Source: Aquibacillus saliphilus
GTDB lineage: Bacteria > Bacillota > Bacilli > Bacillales > Amphibacillaceae
Direction: 5' to 3'
Length of the DNA: 64,000 bases
NCBI RefSeq assembly: GCF_020404745.1
Contig: NZ_JAIZAP010000023.1
Location: 1 to 64,000 of the forward strand
In this document: piece by piece, positions 7,215 to 15,935 of the stretch
How positions within the stretch are numbered: the first letter of the stretch is position 1
Layout of the letters: each line of letters starts with the position of its first letter
Translations under genes and position numbers: made by a program
The notes under the pieces: model-generated
Databases searched by the model: none
What the model was told of the DNA's origin: nothing
What the model saw: the letters and a program-made list of their open reading frames with translations, nothing else

Positions 7215-8219
7215 ATCCTTCTTAATAATGATTAAGGTAAAGTCATCCCTTAATTGGAAATCTTGCAATCGTTCAAAGTACTTGTACACTTGTTCTACGG
7301 CTTCTTGCGCAGGCAAATGCGTGAATTTTTTAATAACATCTAAAACTTCATCTCGTTCGATAAAACGATCAGCTAGTCGACACTCTGTTACACCATCGGT
7401 TAACAGAATGATCATGTCACCTTTATTAATTTCTAATTCATATTGTTGATACACCGTATCATTTGATACTCCAAGAACCAGACCCTTCGCCTTTATTTCA
7501 TCGAATTTATCCATTTTTGCATTATAATAGAAACCTGGTTCATGCCCCGCGGATGAATATTGAAAGACACTTGTTTTCGGATCATAGAGACCATAAAACA
7601 TCGTGATAAACATACTTGGATCGACATTTCTTTCAACAACTCTATTTAAGTTTTCTAAAATAGCACTTGGATTTCTCTGACTTAACGGAAAACTATCCAT
7701 TGAGTATTTGATCATTGACATAGATAAGGCCGCGGGTACACCTTTTCCTATCACATCGGCAATAGCTATTCCAAGTGTATCTTCATTGTCTTTGACAAAA
7801 TGGTAATAGTCACCACTCATTTGGTTTGCTGGAATGCTAGTTGCACCTATATCCAATCCTCTAATAGACGGCTTTACCGTGGAGAGCAGTGTTTGTTGCA
7901 TATTAGCAGCTACTGAAATCTCGGATTTCAATTCCAATTGTTTTTCACGTAGTGACTGAAATTCTTGATAAGCAAGTCCATAGGAAATCATTGCCTCTAA
8001 TAAAAAACTCATGGAATCATCTATTTCTTTCGGAAGATCCGGGTAAATTTCTTTAAGTGCCTGAATATGAACATTGACAATTTCCTCAGGAGAAATATTA
8101 TGTTGCATTGATAACTTTGTAAACTGCTCTGCTTGATATAGAGCCTTTTCATCTTGTGTAATCATATACTGTTTCAATAGCTTGCGGTAATTTTCTAAAT
8201 CAAGGTTCACTTTGTTCAA
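7209..8219 (-). CDS. rsbU: RsbU, PP2C phosphatase activating RsbV
   Basis: 336 aa. Residues 1 to about 85 form the helical RsbT-binding domain, followed by a coiled linker and a C-terminal SpoIIE-type PP2C domain (IAIADVIGKGVPAALSMSM near 165, LLTDGVTE near 275, RDDFTLIIIKKD at the end). RsbU dephosphorylates RsbV-P once stimulated by RsbT released from the stressosome. The start at 8219 lies 13 nt downstream of the rsbT stop. Confidence 0.97.
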   Translation of the reverse strand: MNKVNLDLENYRKLLKQYMITQDEKALYQAEQFTKLSMQHNISPEEIVNVHIQALKEIYPDLPKEIDDSMSFLLEAMISYGLAYQEFQSLREKQLELKSEISVAANMQQTLLSTVKPSIRGLDIGATSIPANQMSGDYYHFVKDNEDTLGIAIADVIGKGVPAALSMSMIKYSMDSFPLSQRNPSAILENLNRVVERNVDPSMFITMFYGLYDPKTSVFQYSSAGHEPGFYYNAKMDKFDEIKAKGLVLGVSNDTVYQQYELEINKGDMIILLTDGVTECRLADRFIERDEVLDVIKKFTHLPAQEAVEQVYKYFERLQDFQLRDDFTLIIIKKDV

Positions 8220-8232
8220 TCCATATCCTCCT

Positions 8233-8637
8233 CTACTTACGGACCCACTTCACAGTTCGAATTTCCGTTCCCTTACCTGTTTCTGAGATAATATCAAACT
8301 GATCCATTAAACGTTTAACTCCAGGCAAACCTGCTCCGAGCCCTCCAGAAGTAGAGAAGCCGTCCTCCATCACCTGACTAATGTCCGCAATACCTGGTCC
8401 ATTATCAACAGCTAGTATCCATAGCCCTTTACGATCAATTTCATTAATTATTTCGAAGCAAATTTTCCCAGTATCTGCATATAAATAAATGTTACGTGCT
8501 AGTTCTGAGATGGCTGTAGCAATTCTAGCTTGGTCCACTGTACCAAAACCTATTTTTTTGGCATGTTCTCGGCCTATCTGACGAGCACCAACAATATCCC
8601 ATTCTCTATTGATTTTAACACAGGATTGGAAGTCCAT
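8233..8637 (-). CDS. rsbT: RsbT, stressosome serine/threonine kinase
   Basis: 134-aa GHKL kinase. Motifs are AISELARNIYLYA (N-box), VDNGPGI (G1) and GGLGAGLPGVKRL (G2). RsbT phosphorylates RsbR and RsbS, then leaves the stressosome to activate RsbU. I prefer ATG 8637, which has GGAGG 7 nt upstream, over the GTG two codons earlier; B. subtilis RsbT is 133 aa. The upstream rsbS stop is 2 nt away. Confidence 0.96.
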   Translation of the reverse strand: MDFQSCVKINREWDIVGARQIGREHAKKIGFGTVDQARIATAISELARNIYLYADTGKICFEIINEIDRKGLWILAVDNGPGIADISQVMEDGFSTSGGLGAGLPGVKRLMDQFDIISETGKGTEIRTVKWVRK

Positions 8638-8639
8638 AA

Positions 8640-8996
8640 TCACTCCTCCAATTCCTGGCGAAGTTTAATTAATCCCTGTTCCAGGTCTAACGCCGTTTGG
8701 ACGTCCTTCAAGTGTATCCCTAGATCAATTAATGTCATCGCTACTGCTGGCTGTATGCCAGTTAAGACCACTTTTGCCCCCATAAGATCAGACATAGTTA
8801 CAACATCACCCAAGACTTTGGCTATGAACGAGTCGATAATGTCTACAGATGTCAAGTCAATCACAACACCTGTTGCACCACTTTTGTGAATTTTACTTAA
8901 AAGATCTTCTTGAAACTGAATAGCCGTTTTATCGTCTAAATCTGTTTGTATTGAGATTAATAAATAATTATGAAGCTTTAATATTGGAATTCTCAC
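8640..8996 (-). CDS. rsbS: RsbS, stressosome scaffold antagonist
   Basis: 118-aa single STAS-domain protein. The phosphoacceptor serine is seen in [12 protein letters not shown] at about residue 56. With RsbR paralogues it builds the stressosome core that sequesters RsbT. The start is taken as GTG 8996, preceded by GGGGAG with 7-nt spacing; the frame also opens at 9011 but without a ribosome site. The rsbR stop is 4 nt upstream. Confidence 0.95.
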   Translation of the reverse strand: MRIPILKLHNYLLISIQTDLDDKTAIQFQEDLLSKIHKSGATGVVIDLTSVDIIDSFIAKVLGDVVTMSDLMGAKVVLTGIQPAVAMTLIDLGIHLKDVQTALDLEQGLIKLRQELEE

Positions 8997-9000
8997 TTGC

Positions 9001-9870
9001 TCACTCCCCATTTAACGAATCTAATAATGACTCAATTCCTTCATCAGAACCTTTCTCATGAACGATCTTTCGATTAGTCATTTCAAGCGCTGCTTGGAAT
9101 CCTTTTCGAAGCGAACTTTTGGTTGGAAACTTACCAAGATCAATACCTAAATTTACAATTGTTTGAGCTATCTCTGGACGAATTCCAACTAGTATGCAAG
9201 TAGACCCTATTAATCTAACCGCTTCAGCCGCCTGTATTATGTGGTGTGCGACCATAGTATCAACAACAGGGACACCCGTTATATCTATCAGAACTACATC
9301 CGCGTTGTGTTTTATGACACCTTCAAGTAGGTTTTCCATGATTAATTTCGCCCTTTCGGTATCAATTGTACCGATCAATGGCATAATCGTTATGTTTTCC
9401 ATCACAGGAATTAATGGTGCGGATAGCTCCTGTAAAGCGACCCGTTGCAGCGAAACAATATGTTCCCAGCTACCAGAATATTCATTTACGAGCTGATTAA
9501 TTATCGGATCCACCCAATTATCCACCATATCTAAAACCTTACTTAAGTGATCAGAATCTACCTTCTCAGACTGACTCAAAATAAAGTTTATCGTCACCCT
9601 TCTAAATGCTTGTAGACCATCCGTTAAATAACTTAAAGGCCAGCCTAAGTTGATTAGTTTTTCAGAGAAATCATCAAGTTCAGAAGTAATGCCTTGTTTT
9701 TCAAGACTTGAAAATATAACATTTACAAACTCTCGATTTGTACTTTCAAATAAATCCTCCGAGATGGCAGACGTGTAGTCATTATGCCTGTTTTTAGATA
9801 CCTCCACTAACCAATCTTTCACAATCGTATCGCTATTATTAATTACAATACTGTTTAAGTGCTTGTCCAT
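9001..9870 (-). CDS. rsbR: RsbR, stressosome sensor co-antagonist
   Basis: 289-aa protein with an N-terminal non-haem globin-like sensor domain (about 1-150) and a C-terminal STAS domain (about 165-280). Both phosphothreonines of RsbRA-type proteins are recognisable: one in [13 protein letters not shown] and one in [13 protein letters not shown]. The chosen ATG 9870 follows a GGGGGG-AAGAGA ribosome site; an upstream extension to 9954 lacks one. It is the first gene of the eight-gene sigma-B module operon. Confidence 0.95.
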   Translation of the reverse strand: MDKHLNSIVINNSDTIVKDWLVEVSKNRHNDYTSAISEDLFESTNREFVNVIFSSLEKQGITSELDDFSEKLINLGWPLSYLTDGLQAFRRVTINFILSQSEKVDSDHLSKVLDMVDNWVDPIINQLVNEYSGSWEHIVSLQRVALQELSAPLIPVMENITIMPLIGTIDTERAKLIMENLLEGVIKHNADVVLIDITGVPVVDTMVAHHIIQAAEAVRLIGSTCILVGIRPEIAQTIVNLGIDLGKFPTKSSLRKGFQAALEMTNRKIVHEKGSDEGIESLLDSLNGE

Positions 9871-9913
9871 TCTCTTCCCCCCGTGTTGCATTTTCCCTCG
9901 AATTTTTATATAT

Positions 9914-9942
9914 ATTGTCACATGTTTATCAGACACGTGCAA
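9914..9942 (-). promoter_or_regulatory. Candidate promoter and palindrome before rsbR
   Basis: Minus strand: TTGCAC (9937-9942), 17-nt spacer, GACAAT (9914-9919). It is a weak sigma-A-like match, placed about 40 nt before the rsbR start. A near-palindrome (CACGTGT / ACATGTG) overlaps the spacer and could be an operator or chance. Confidence 0.35.
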
Positions 9943-10041
9943 TATTTTCGCCATATTTTAAGAATCCACTTCATGTAACTAGATGGGGCCAACACCGCAA
10001 ACAACTAACCATCGCATCATTTATAAATTCCTAAATTAAAA

Positions 10042-10074
10042 TTAAAAACCCTTGTCAAGAGCTAATGACAAGGG
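10042..10074 (-). terminator. Terminator of mazEF
   Basis: Minus strand: CCCTTGTCA (10066-10074), 8-nt loop, TGACAAGGG (10049-10057), then TTTTTAATTTT. It lies 56 nt after the mazF stop and separates mazEF from the rsbR operon. Confidence 0.9.
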
Positions 10075-10130
10075 CTTGTTGTATCTTAATAATTTCAGCT
10101 TTTTTAAATAACAGCATTGTTATGTAAACA

Positions 10131-10481
10131 CTAAAAATCAGTCAATCCTAGACTAATTTCTAATGCTTTATTGATATTCTCCATCATACTATTATCTAAA
10201 TGTGTGATTTTGTCTGTTAACCGTTGTTTATCAATCGTTCTAATTTGTTCTAACAAAATGACGGAATCTCGTTCAAAACCATATTTCTTCGCATCAATCT
10301 CTACATGTGTAGGCAACTTAGCTTTTTGTATCTGCGCGGTAATGGCCGCAACGATAACCGTAGGGCTAAAACGGTTTCCTATGTCGTTTTGCAGGACCAA
10401 AACTGGTCGAACGCCCCCCTGCTCCGATCCAACTACAGGGGAGAGATCGGCGAAATAAACCTCGCCTCGTTTTACAATCAA
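10131..10481 (-). CDS. mazF: MazF/NdoA (EndoA) mRNA endoribonuclease toxin
   Basis: 116 aa, the same length as B. subtilis NdoA, and closely similar along its length by recall ([52 protein letters not shown]). The catalytic Arg in GGVRPVLV and Thr in AAITAQ are present. NdoA cleaves single-stranded RNA at UACAU. Start is TTG 10481 with GGGGTG upstream; B. subtilis ndoA also uses TTG. The antitoxin gene ends 4 nt upstream. Confidence 0.95.
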   Translation of the reverse strand: MIVKRGEVYFADLSPVVGSEQGGVRPVLVLQNDIGNRFSPTVIVAAITAQIQKAKLPTHVEIDAKKYGFERDSVILLEQIRTIDKQRLTDKITHLDNSMMENINKALEISLGLTDF

Positions 10482-10485
10482 GTCT

Positions 10486-10761
10486 TTACACCCCACTCAC
10501 TATACGCTCTAGGGTGTTTTCTGCCTCCTCTTCAGCCTGGAAAGCTTCTGAAGCAATGTTGAGATTTATTTTAGCCATTTCCATATAGCCTCTTTGCATG
10601 GATTCTCGGATATGACGCTTTTTCTTTTCACGCAAATACGATTTTGTAGCCTGACAAATAAAGTCGCTCAGATCACTGTTCTCATTTTTCATCAATCCGT
10701 CCACCTCATTTAGTAGGTTTTTAGGTAGTCTCACAACAATCTCTTGTAAGCTCTCTGACAC
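10486..10761 (-). CDS. mazE: MazE/NdoAI antitoxin, ribbon-helix-helix
   Basis: 91-aa antitoxin. The N-terminal ribbon-helix-helix DNA-binding region ([18 protein letters not shown]) is followed by a toxin-binding tail with the conserved block [17 protein letters not shown]. It neutralises MazF and probably represses the operon. The GTG start has GGAGGTG 7-8 nt upstream. A promoter sits 50 nt upstream. Confidence 0.94.
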   Translation of the reverse strand: MSESLQEIVVRLPKNLLNEVDGLMKNENSDLSDFICQATKSYLREKKKRHIRESMQRGYMEMAKINLNIASEAFQAEEEAENTLERIVSGV

Positions 10762-10811
10762 AACCGAACACCTCCACCATATCTACAAGCCCTGTCTAAT
10801 AATCCATTCTA

Positions 10812-10840
10812 ATCATATCATTCCAGAAGACGCTTTGCAA
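10812..10840 (-). promoter_or_regulatory. Sigma-A promoter of mazEF
   Basis: Minus strand: TTGCAA (10835-10840), 17-nt spacer, TATGAT (10812-10817). Predicted start about 40-45 nt before the mazE GTG. Confidence 0.65.
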
Positions 10841-10880
10841 AGCCATTCCTCATCTTTTTTGCTAGAAAAACTTGGTTTTT

Positions 10881-10916
10881 TTAGTTAATAACAATGAAAA
10901 CCTCTTTTCCACTCAT
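10881..10916 (-). CDS. Possible 11-codon leader ORF upstream of mazEF
   Basis: Minus strand ATG at 10916 with a near-ideal ribosome site (AGGAGGAAGAA directly before it) encodes MSGKEVFIVIN and stops at 10881-10883. It sits between a promoter-like element at 11008-11036 and the mazEF promoter. No family is recognised. It could be a leader peptide, the relic of a longer gene, or a chance ORF; only the strong ribosome site argues for translation. Confidence 0.35.
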   Translation of the reverse strand: MSGKEVFIVIN

Positions 10917-10967
10917 TTCTTCCTCCTGAAAATTAATGATCTAGTAGTTAGTTAACCTTCTAAATTA

Positions 10968-11008
10968 GATTAAAATAGAATGTAAAAGAAATAAATACCT
11001 TTTACATT
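10968..11008 (-). terminator. AT-rich hairpin after alr (probable terminator)
   Basis: AATGTAAAAG (10979-10988 on plus) pairs with CTTTTACATT (10999-11008) over 10 bp, followed on the minus strand by CTATTTTAAT. It probably ends alr transcription, although the pairing is AT-rich. Confidence 0.5.
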
Positions 11009-11036
11009 TTATACAATAAAGACGAAATTCATGCAA
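11008..11036 (-). promoter_or_regulatory. Sigma-A-like promoter in the alr-mazE gap
   Basis: Minus strand: TTGCAT (11031-11036), 17-nt spacer, TATAAA (11008-11013), preceded by TTG. A transcript from here would carry the 11-codon ORF at 10916 and continue into mazEF, but it would pass the AT-rich hairpin at once. Confidence 0.5.
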
Positions 11037-11068
11037 CAATTCGCTTATTATGTGGACTACTTTTATTC

Positions 11069-12205
11069 TCAGGATTTATCGTTATTTAGATAAACCCTCT
11101 TGACACGTTCGCTAATCATGCAGGCAACTTCATAATTAATTGTATCTAACGTGGAGGCAATCTCATCCATCGTAATTTCATCATTTCCCTGCGCACCGAT
11201 AAGGGTAACAGTTGTTCCAACCGGATAATGCTTATCAAGTCTAATCATCAGTTGGTCCATGCATATTCTTCCTACTATTTGAAACCTTTTACCACCTATC
11301 AGGACGTCCGTTCCTTGTAACTTACGGCGTATGCCATCTGCATAACCTAACGGAATCGTTCCAATCCATTCTGGTTGTTCCGCTGTGTATGTTGCTCCAT
11401 AACTAATAGAATCCCCAGCATACACTTTTTTAATGTGGATTAATTTACTATGAAGTGAAAAAGCTGGTTTTAAATCGATAGGTCTTTCATTTTTAACGAT
11501 TGGCGATGGATATAATCCGTACATACTAATACCAAAACGAACATACTGCTGCATGTCTTCTGGAAACCTCATGCTTGCAGCGCTATTACCAGTATGAATG
11601 GTTACAGGTTTTTTCCAAATGGATCGAAACGTATCCAATAACCTGTTAAAAGCTGACAATTGCTTTTGATAATACGTTTTATTTTCCTCATCGGCTGTGG
11701 CAAAATGGGTAAATACACCTTCTAGTTCAAACCTATCATCATCTAGTTCTTGAATGATATCGATAAGTTCATCTTCATCTCTAATACCAATTCTACCCAT
11801 TCCAGTATCCCACTTCATATGCAGTTTAAGTGGTCGATCAAACCGCATTTGTTTTACTGTTTGTAACCACTCCTTTTGGAAGAATGTTACTGCTATATCC
11901 TTTTTGGCAGCGACCGAGACATCCTCAGGTCGAATCCAGCCCATCACTAGTATTGGTGCACTAATTCCCTTGTCCCTTAACCTTATTGCTTCATCCAAAA
12001 GAGCTACGGCCAAACCTGATGCTCCAGACTCAAGAGCTTTCTTTGCAACTTGAATATCTCCATGACCATACCCATCAGCTTTAACAACTGCATAGATTTT
12101 CGTCTTTTTAGAGAGGCGTTTTTGTAGCTGGTTTATATTATATTTAATTCGCTCTAAATCAACTTCTACCCAAGAATCGCGATAGAATGGTGTTGTATGT
12201 TCCAC
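11069..12205 (-). CDS. alr: Alanine racemase, PLP-dependent
   Basis: 378-aa fold-type III racemase that makes D-alanine for peptidoglycan. The PLP lysine is in AVVKADGYGHG (about residue 42) and the second catalytic base, Tyr, is in DSISYGATY (about residue 270). The N-terminal TIM barrel and C-terminal beta domain are complete. The GTG start at 12205 follows GGAGAGG. Position between ydcC and mazEF is as in B. subtilis. Confidence 0.96.
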   Translation of the reverse strand: MEHTTPFYRDSWVEVDLERIKYNINQLQKRLSKKTKIYAVVKADGYGHGDIQVAKKALESGASGLAVALLDEAIRLRDKGISAPILVMGWIRPEDVSVAAKKDIAVTFFQKEWLQTVKQMRFDRPLKLHMKWDTGMGRIGIRDEDELIDIIQELDDDRFELEGVFTHFATADEENKTYYQKQLSAFNRLLDTFRSIWKKPVTIHTGNSAASMRFPEDMQQYVRFGISMYGLYPSPIVKNERPIDLKPAFSLHSKLIHIKKVYAGDSISYGATYTAEQPEWIGTIPLGYADGIRRKLQGTDVLIGGKRFQIVGRICMDQLMIRLDKHYPVGTTVTLIGAQGNDEITMDEIASTLDTINYEVACMISERVKRVYLNNDKS

Positions 12206-12574
12206 AACTACCTCTCCTTTTTGTTGTTATATTCATTTTACTGAATTAATTTCATAATTACCTTATGCGGATGACACTTTTTAAAAAATCAGTATTATGA
12301 AATTGACTATATTGTTAACTTTTAATATAAGATTACTACATTGGATTACCTTCGTGCAATTTTATGCGGAGAAGTATTCAAACTTGGATGTGTTATCTAT
12401 TAAAACTGGATTAAATTCATTTGAGAACAATGCAGGTCCCTTAAAAATAAGAAGGATATTGATTTCTTTGAAGTTTATTCTAAGTCTGCTTATTTAGGAG
12501 GAGTATCTGGGGATTTAAATGAAGCGGCACAACAGTTTAGAATTATTTTCGCTTTAACTGTTTTAACAGTGCCC
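12206..12574 (+). other. Gene-free gap with a possible degenerate coding remnant
   Basis: No convincing gene lies between alr and the ydcC terminator. On the plus strand, frames near 12425-12586 read like protein (KKDIDFFEVYSKSAYLGGV, then DLNEAAQQFRIIFALTVL) and end at a stop, but there is no start and the upstream part shifts frame. It may be the decayed end of a lost gene. The family is not recognised. A perfect short palindrome (ACTGTTTTAACAGT) lies at 12557-12570. Confidence 0.3.
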
Positions 12575-12613
12575 CTAAAAAAATAAGAGCAGACCCTAAT
12601 GGCGGAGCCTGCT
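12575..12613 (-). terminator. Terminator of ydcC
   Basis: Minus strand: AGCAGGCTC (12605-12613), 8-nt loop, GGGTCTGCT (12588-12596) with G-U pairs, then CTTATTTTTTTAG. Confidence 0.8.
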
Positions 12614-12623
12614 TGGTAATTTA

Positions 12624-13640
12624 CTATTTAACTTGTTGGTCTAATACTGAGCTTGCTACTTCAATCATTTCTTCTCTCGTTAATTCTTCACTTGCTAAAT
12701 AGAAGCTTGTGCCATTATAATTCCACTCTAAAGATGTACTTGTTAATGCACCCATTGAAAACCCTAAACTAACTGGTTCTCCTTTCACAGCCTTCGGTGA
12801 AGCTGTACTAGTAGGATACGCATCCACCTTTTCTTCAACTATTGTAAAGCTTTTTTCTCCTTTATAGGACAGTATTACTCGTTTCCCACTATCAATTTCG
12901 ACCTCTTTTGTTTCTACTAACTCAGCTCCAGCTTTCTCCGTTGGATAAAAAACGGATAGATCCTTGTCCGAATTTTCCTCAGCCATTACCGGTATTCCAA
13001 ATAAGCTACTAGTCATATTTTTCTCAATTTCGAAAGCACCCTCTTCAAATTCTGGATTGAGCGTAAACCCGGAGAATTCGACTTCAATTAAAGGTTTTTT
13101 ATCTTTATCTAAAACCTTCACCATAACAGGTGTATAAGATTTCTTATCGAAAAAGATCTCTTGAAAGGGAAGATTATTATTGTTCTGATAGTTTGTCTTA
13201 GTTTCAAATACGAAGTGATTTTCGGTAGATTTAAAAGCTGCATCCGAATCGCTTAATATATCCTGTACTAATGACTGAAATAAATAGGGTTGACTACTAT
13301 TCATTGGCCATTCACTTTGAAATTTAAAGCTTTTGTTCAGTGCCGGCGTTAAAACAAATACTCCGTCATCGTTCCTTAAAATAATTTGACTTCCTTCTTC
13401 GTCTTTTTCATTCTTCAACAATACCCGGTAGTAATCCTTTTTCTTATGAGTGATGTCAATTTTGTATGTTTGACTATCCTCACCCGTCTTTAAACTCATG
13501 CTCGCCTGAGCTTGATAGCCACTCATATCTTCAAGAGTGCCTTCCAATTTTTGAACTACATCCTCTTTTGATTTTTCCCCACACGCAGCTAATAGTAGGA
13601 TCAATAAAGCAATAATCCCGATGCTGACATATTTTTTCAT
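12624..13640 (-). CDS. ydcC: YdcC-like lipoprotein with LolA-type fold
   Basis: 338-aa predicted lipoprotein. The signal peptide ends in the lipobox LLLAACG (Cys near residue 20). The remainder resembles the LolA/LolB-like superfamily (DUF4367-type C-terminal part), as in B. subtilis YdcC, a sporulation-associated protein whose biochemical role is unclear to me. ATG 13640 has AAAGGAG at 8-nt spacing; a GTG two codons earlier is too close to that site. It lies between alr and the NAD(P)HX repair gene. Confidence 0.85.
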   Translation of the reverse strand: MKKYVSIGIIALLILLLAACGEKSKEDVVQKLEGTLEDMSGYQAQASMSLKTGEDSQTYKIDITHKKKDYYRVLLKNEKDEEGSQIILRNDDGVFVLTPALNKSFKFQSEWPMNSSQPYLFQSLVQDILSDSDAAFKSTENHFVFETKTNYQNNNNLPFQEIFFDKKSYTPVMVKVLDKDKKPLIEVEFSGFTLNPEFEEGAFEIEKNMTSSLFGIPVMAEENSDKDLSVFYPTEKAGAELVETKEVEIDSGKRVILSYKGEKSFTIVEEKVDAYPTSTASPKAVKGEPVSLGFSMGALTSTSLEWNYNGTSFYLASEELTREEMIEVASSVLDQQVK

Positions 13641-13696
13641 GGTCACAACTCCTTTGTCTCATTTCAAAGGACAAAGGGAACGCACTCACCTAAAAA

Positions 13697-15214
13697 CTAT
13701 CGAAATGTACGAAAAACAGAAGCTAACCCTTTAACAACATCAGTTGCCAGCAAATCCTGTCTAGAATGCTCATTAATGACTAAATTATCAGCAGCCTTAC
13801 CATGAACAAAGCAACCATTGGAAAGCGCCTCTGCCATTGATTGATCCTGCATAATCATCGCAAGCAAAATCCCTGACAGAACGTCGCCACTTCCGCCTTT
13901 AGCCAAACCTGAATTCCCAGTTGTATTAACCCACTGGTTGCCCTCAGGGTCTGAGACAATCGTAGCAGGACCTTTAAGGACAAGGTACACACCATGCTCG
14001 GTTGCGAAATTTTTAGCTAAAGTGAACGGATTTTTGATTACGTCGTTAACTGTTGTATCCATAAGCATGGCCATTTCGCCAAAATGAGGAGTGAGAACGG
14101 TTGGATGGTTTCTATCAGTAATGACTGATAAATCCTGCTTGATATGATACAGACCATCAGCATCAATTAGAACCGGGGTATTCGCTTTTGAAATGATTTC
14201 CCTAGTCAAAATTCCCGTTTCTTCTTTTCGTCCCATTCCCATACCTATTGCAATAGCGTCATATAATGTTGTATCAATTTTTTGGCAGCTTGCGATTGTA
14301 CCCTCTTGGCTCGCTAAAGGTAAAAAGGTCGCTTCCATACATTGCTGTGCAATGGAAGGTATTGCTTCTTCTACAGTTGCGACAGTAATAAGACCGGAAC
14401 CTGATCGAAGTGCCGCTAAAGAAGTCATCGCTACCGAACCTGGCATATGAAGGCATCCACCAATAATTAACCCACGTCCATGACTCCCTTTATAAGAAAA
14501 CTTGTCTCTTTTTGGAAGGGTATTACTTACATTTTGCCATCCCCAAGTTTTCCTCTTTGACTGTTTATCAAAAGCTTCTTGAGGTAAGCCAATTTTCACC
14601 TTGGACCATTTGCCGTAATAGGGCGCGCATTGTTGAAGAAAAGCACTTACTTTTGGCTCCTCAATTACAAACGTATAATTAGCCTTGATAGCGATAAAAT
14701 CAGAACCGTCCTCACCAGCAGGAACTCCACTTGGGATGTCAACAGATATAATCAGTTTATCAACCTGATTAACAGCATCCACCACCTGATTAAACGGTGA
14801 TCTCAACTTACCAGTAATACCTATTCCTAACATGGCATCAATGACTACATCTGTATTATTCAAAAAAGTAGTAATTTCGTCAGAATCTTGTTTTTGCTGA
14901 ATAACTCCACCAAAGTTTATCAGTAATTGTTTATGATAACCCGCAGCACCAGTAATCTTTTCGTTCGGTACGAGTTGTAAAACAGTAACTTTATAGCCTT
15001 GGTTTTGCAACGTTCTGGCAATAACGAATCCATCTCCACCATTATTACCACTTCCAACTAACACAAGAATTCTATCTGACTTTTCTACTAATCCTACTAC
15101 CTTCTCCGTAATAGCCCTTCCAGCGTTTTCCATTAAAATAGTTCCGTTAATGCCCATTTCTTCGATAGCAATCCGATCTATTTCGTACATTTCGTTTGCG
15201 GTGACAATGTGCAC
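13697..15214 (-). CDS. nnr: Bifunctional NAD(P)H-hydrate epimerase / dehydratase
   Basis: 505-aa fusion. The N-terminal YjeF epimerase domain (about 1-210, VLVGSGNNGGDGFV and VVIDAMLGIG) interconverts R- and S-NAD(P)HX. The C-terminal ribokinase-like dehydratase (about 225-500, TPHFGEMA and GGSGDVLSG) repairs S-NAD(P)HX using ADP or ATP. The GTG start at 15214 follows AGGAGGG; the open frame to 15253 has no ribosome site. In B. subtilis the dehydratase (yxkO/nnrD) is a separate gene elsewhere, so the fusion here is a difference. Confidence 0.94.
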   Translation of the reverse strand: MHIVTANEMYEIDRIAIEEMGINGTILMENAGRAITEKVVGLVEKSDRILVLVGSGNNGGDGFVIARTLQNQGYKVTVLQLVPNEKITGAAGYHKQLLINFGGVIQQKQDSDEITTFLNNTDVVIDAMLGIGITGKLRSPFNQVVDAVNQVDKLIISVDIPSGVPAGEDGSDFIAIKANYTFVIEEPKVSAFLQQCAPYYGKWSKVKIGLPQEAFDKQSKRKTWGWQNVSNTLPKRDKFSYKGSHGRGLIIGGCLHMPGSVAMTSLAALRSGSGLITVATVEEAIPSIAQQCMEATFLPLASQEGTIASCQKIDTTLYDAIAIGMGMGRKEETGILTREIISKANTPVLIDADGLYHIKQDLSVITDRNHPTVLTPHFGEMAMLMDTTVNDVIKNPFTLAKNFATEHGVYLVLKGPATIVSDPEGNQWVNTTGNSGLAKGGSGDVLSGILLAMIMQDQSMAEALSNGCFVHGKAADNLVINEHSRQDLLATDVVKGLASVFRTFR

Positions 15215-15400
15215 AAAATTCCCTCCTACCCGCAATAAAAATATATGAGACAAACTATCCGATTATGCAGACTAGCACTTACAAGTATTAAAAGTATAGT
15301 TTTCATGCGGGAAATCACTGTTAATATTCACAACTTAATTCTATGTATGATTTTTACCACTAAACGTATCAACCATAAATAACAACCACTATAAAATCAA

Positions 15401-15760
15401 CTACCGCTCAATAATAACCTGAGCAACCGCATAATCTTGACTGTGTGAGATAGATAAGAAAATAGTAGATCCATCAGTTGTTTCCTTAACACTCATCTTT
15501 GGGGCTCCTTGACTATCCGCTAGTACTTCTATGTCTTTAAAGCTAAGCTTCCCTAAACCAGTACCAATCGCCTTAGAATAGGCCTCCTTCGCTGCAAATC
15601 TACCAGCTAAATACTCAACCTTTCTATTATCTGAATGCAAGTCTTGAAAGACCTCAATTTCTCTTGTTGATAGTACTCTTTCAACAAACCGTTCACTTCG
15701 AATTAAAATCTCTTTTATTCGTCTCAGTTCTATAATATCTATTCCAATTCCTTTAATCAT
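15401..15760 (-). CDS. acpS: Holo-[acyl-carrier-protein] synthase AcpS
   Basis: 119-aa phosphopantetheinyl transferase that activates ACP with coenzyme A. The metal-binding Asp is in GIGIDIIEL (residue 8) and the signature AGRFAAKEAYSKAIGTG with its Glu lies at about 52-68. Length matches the family. It is divergent from the rhomboid gene and neighbours it as in B. subtilis (ydcA-acpS). Confidence 0.96.
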   Translation of the reverse strand: MIKGIGIDIIELRRIKEILIRSERFVERVLSTREIEVFQDLHSDNRKVEYLAGRFAAKEAYSKAIGTGLGKLSFKDIEVLADSQGAPKMSVKETTDGSTIFLSISHSQDYAVAQVIIER

Positions 15761-15935
15761 AAAACCAACCTCTTCTCAGGAACTTTCTTTAAAATCAGTA
15801 TAACGTAATTAGTTCTAACACATCTATACAAAGACTAATGTTTTTGTTTGTGAATATTGGATCAGGTAAAGTATTATATATAGGTAGGAGCTTCACTCAC
15901 AAAGAAAACATGTCAGTTTAAAGGAGAAAACACAT

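Noticed and set aside
12297-12497. 66-codon plus-strand open frame
   Set aside because: No ribosome site, and it runs in a different frame from the more protein-like stretch it overlaps.
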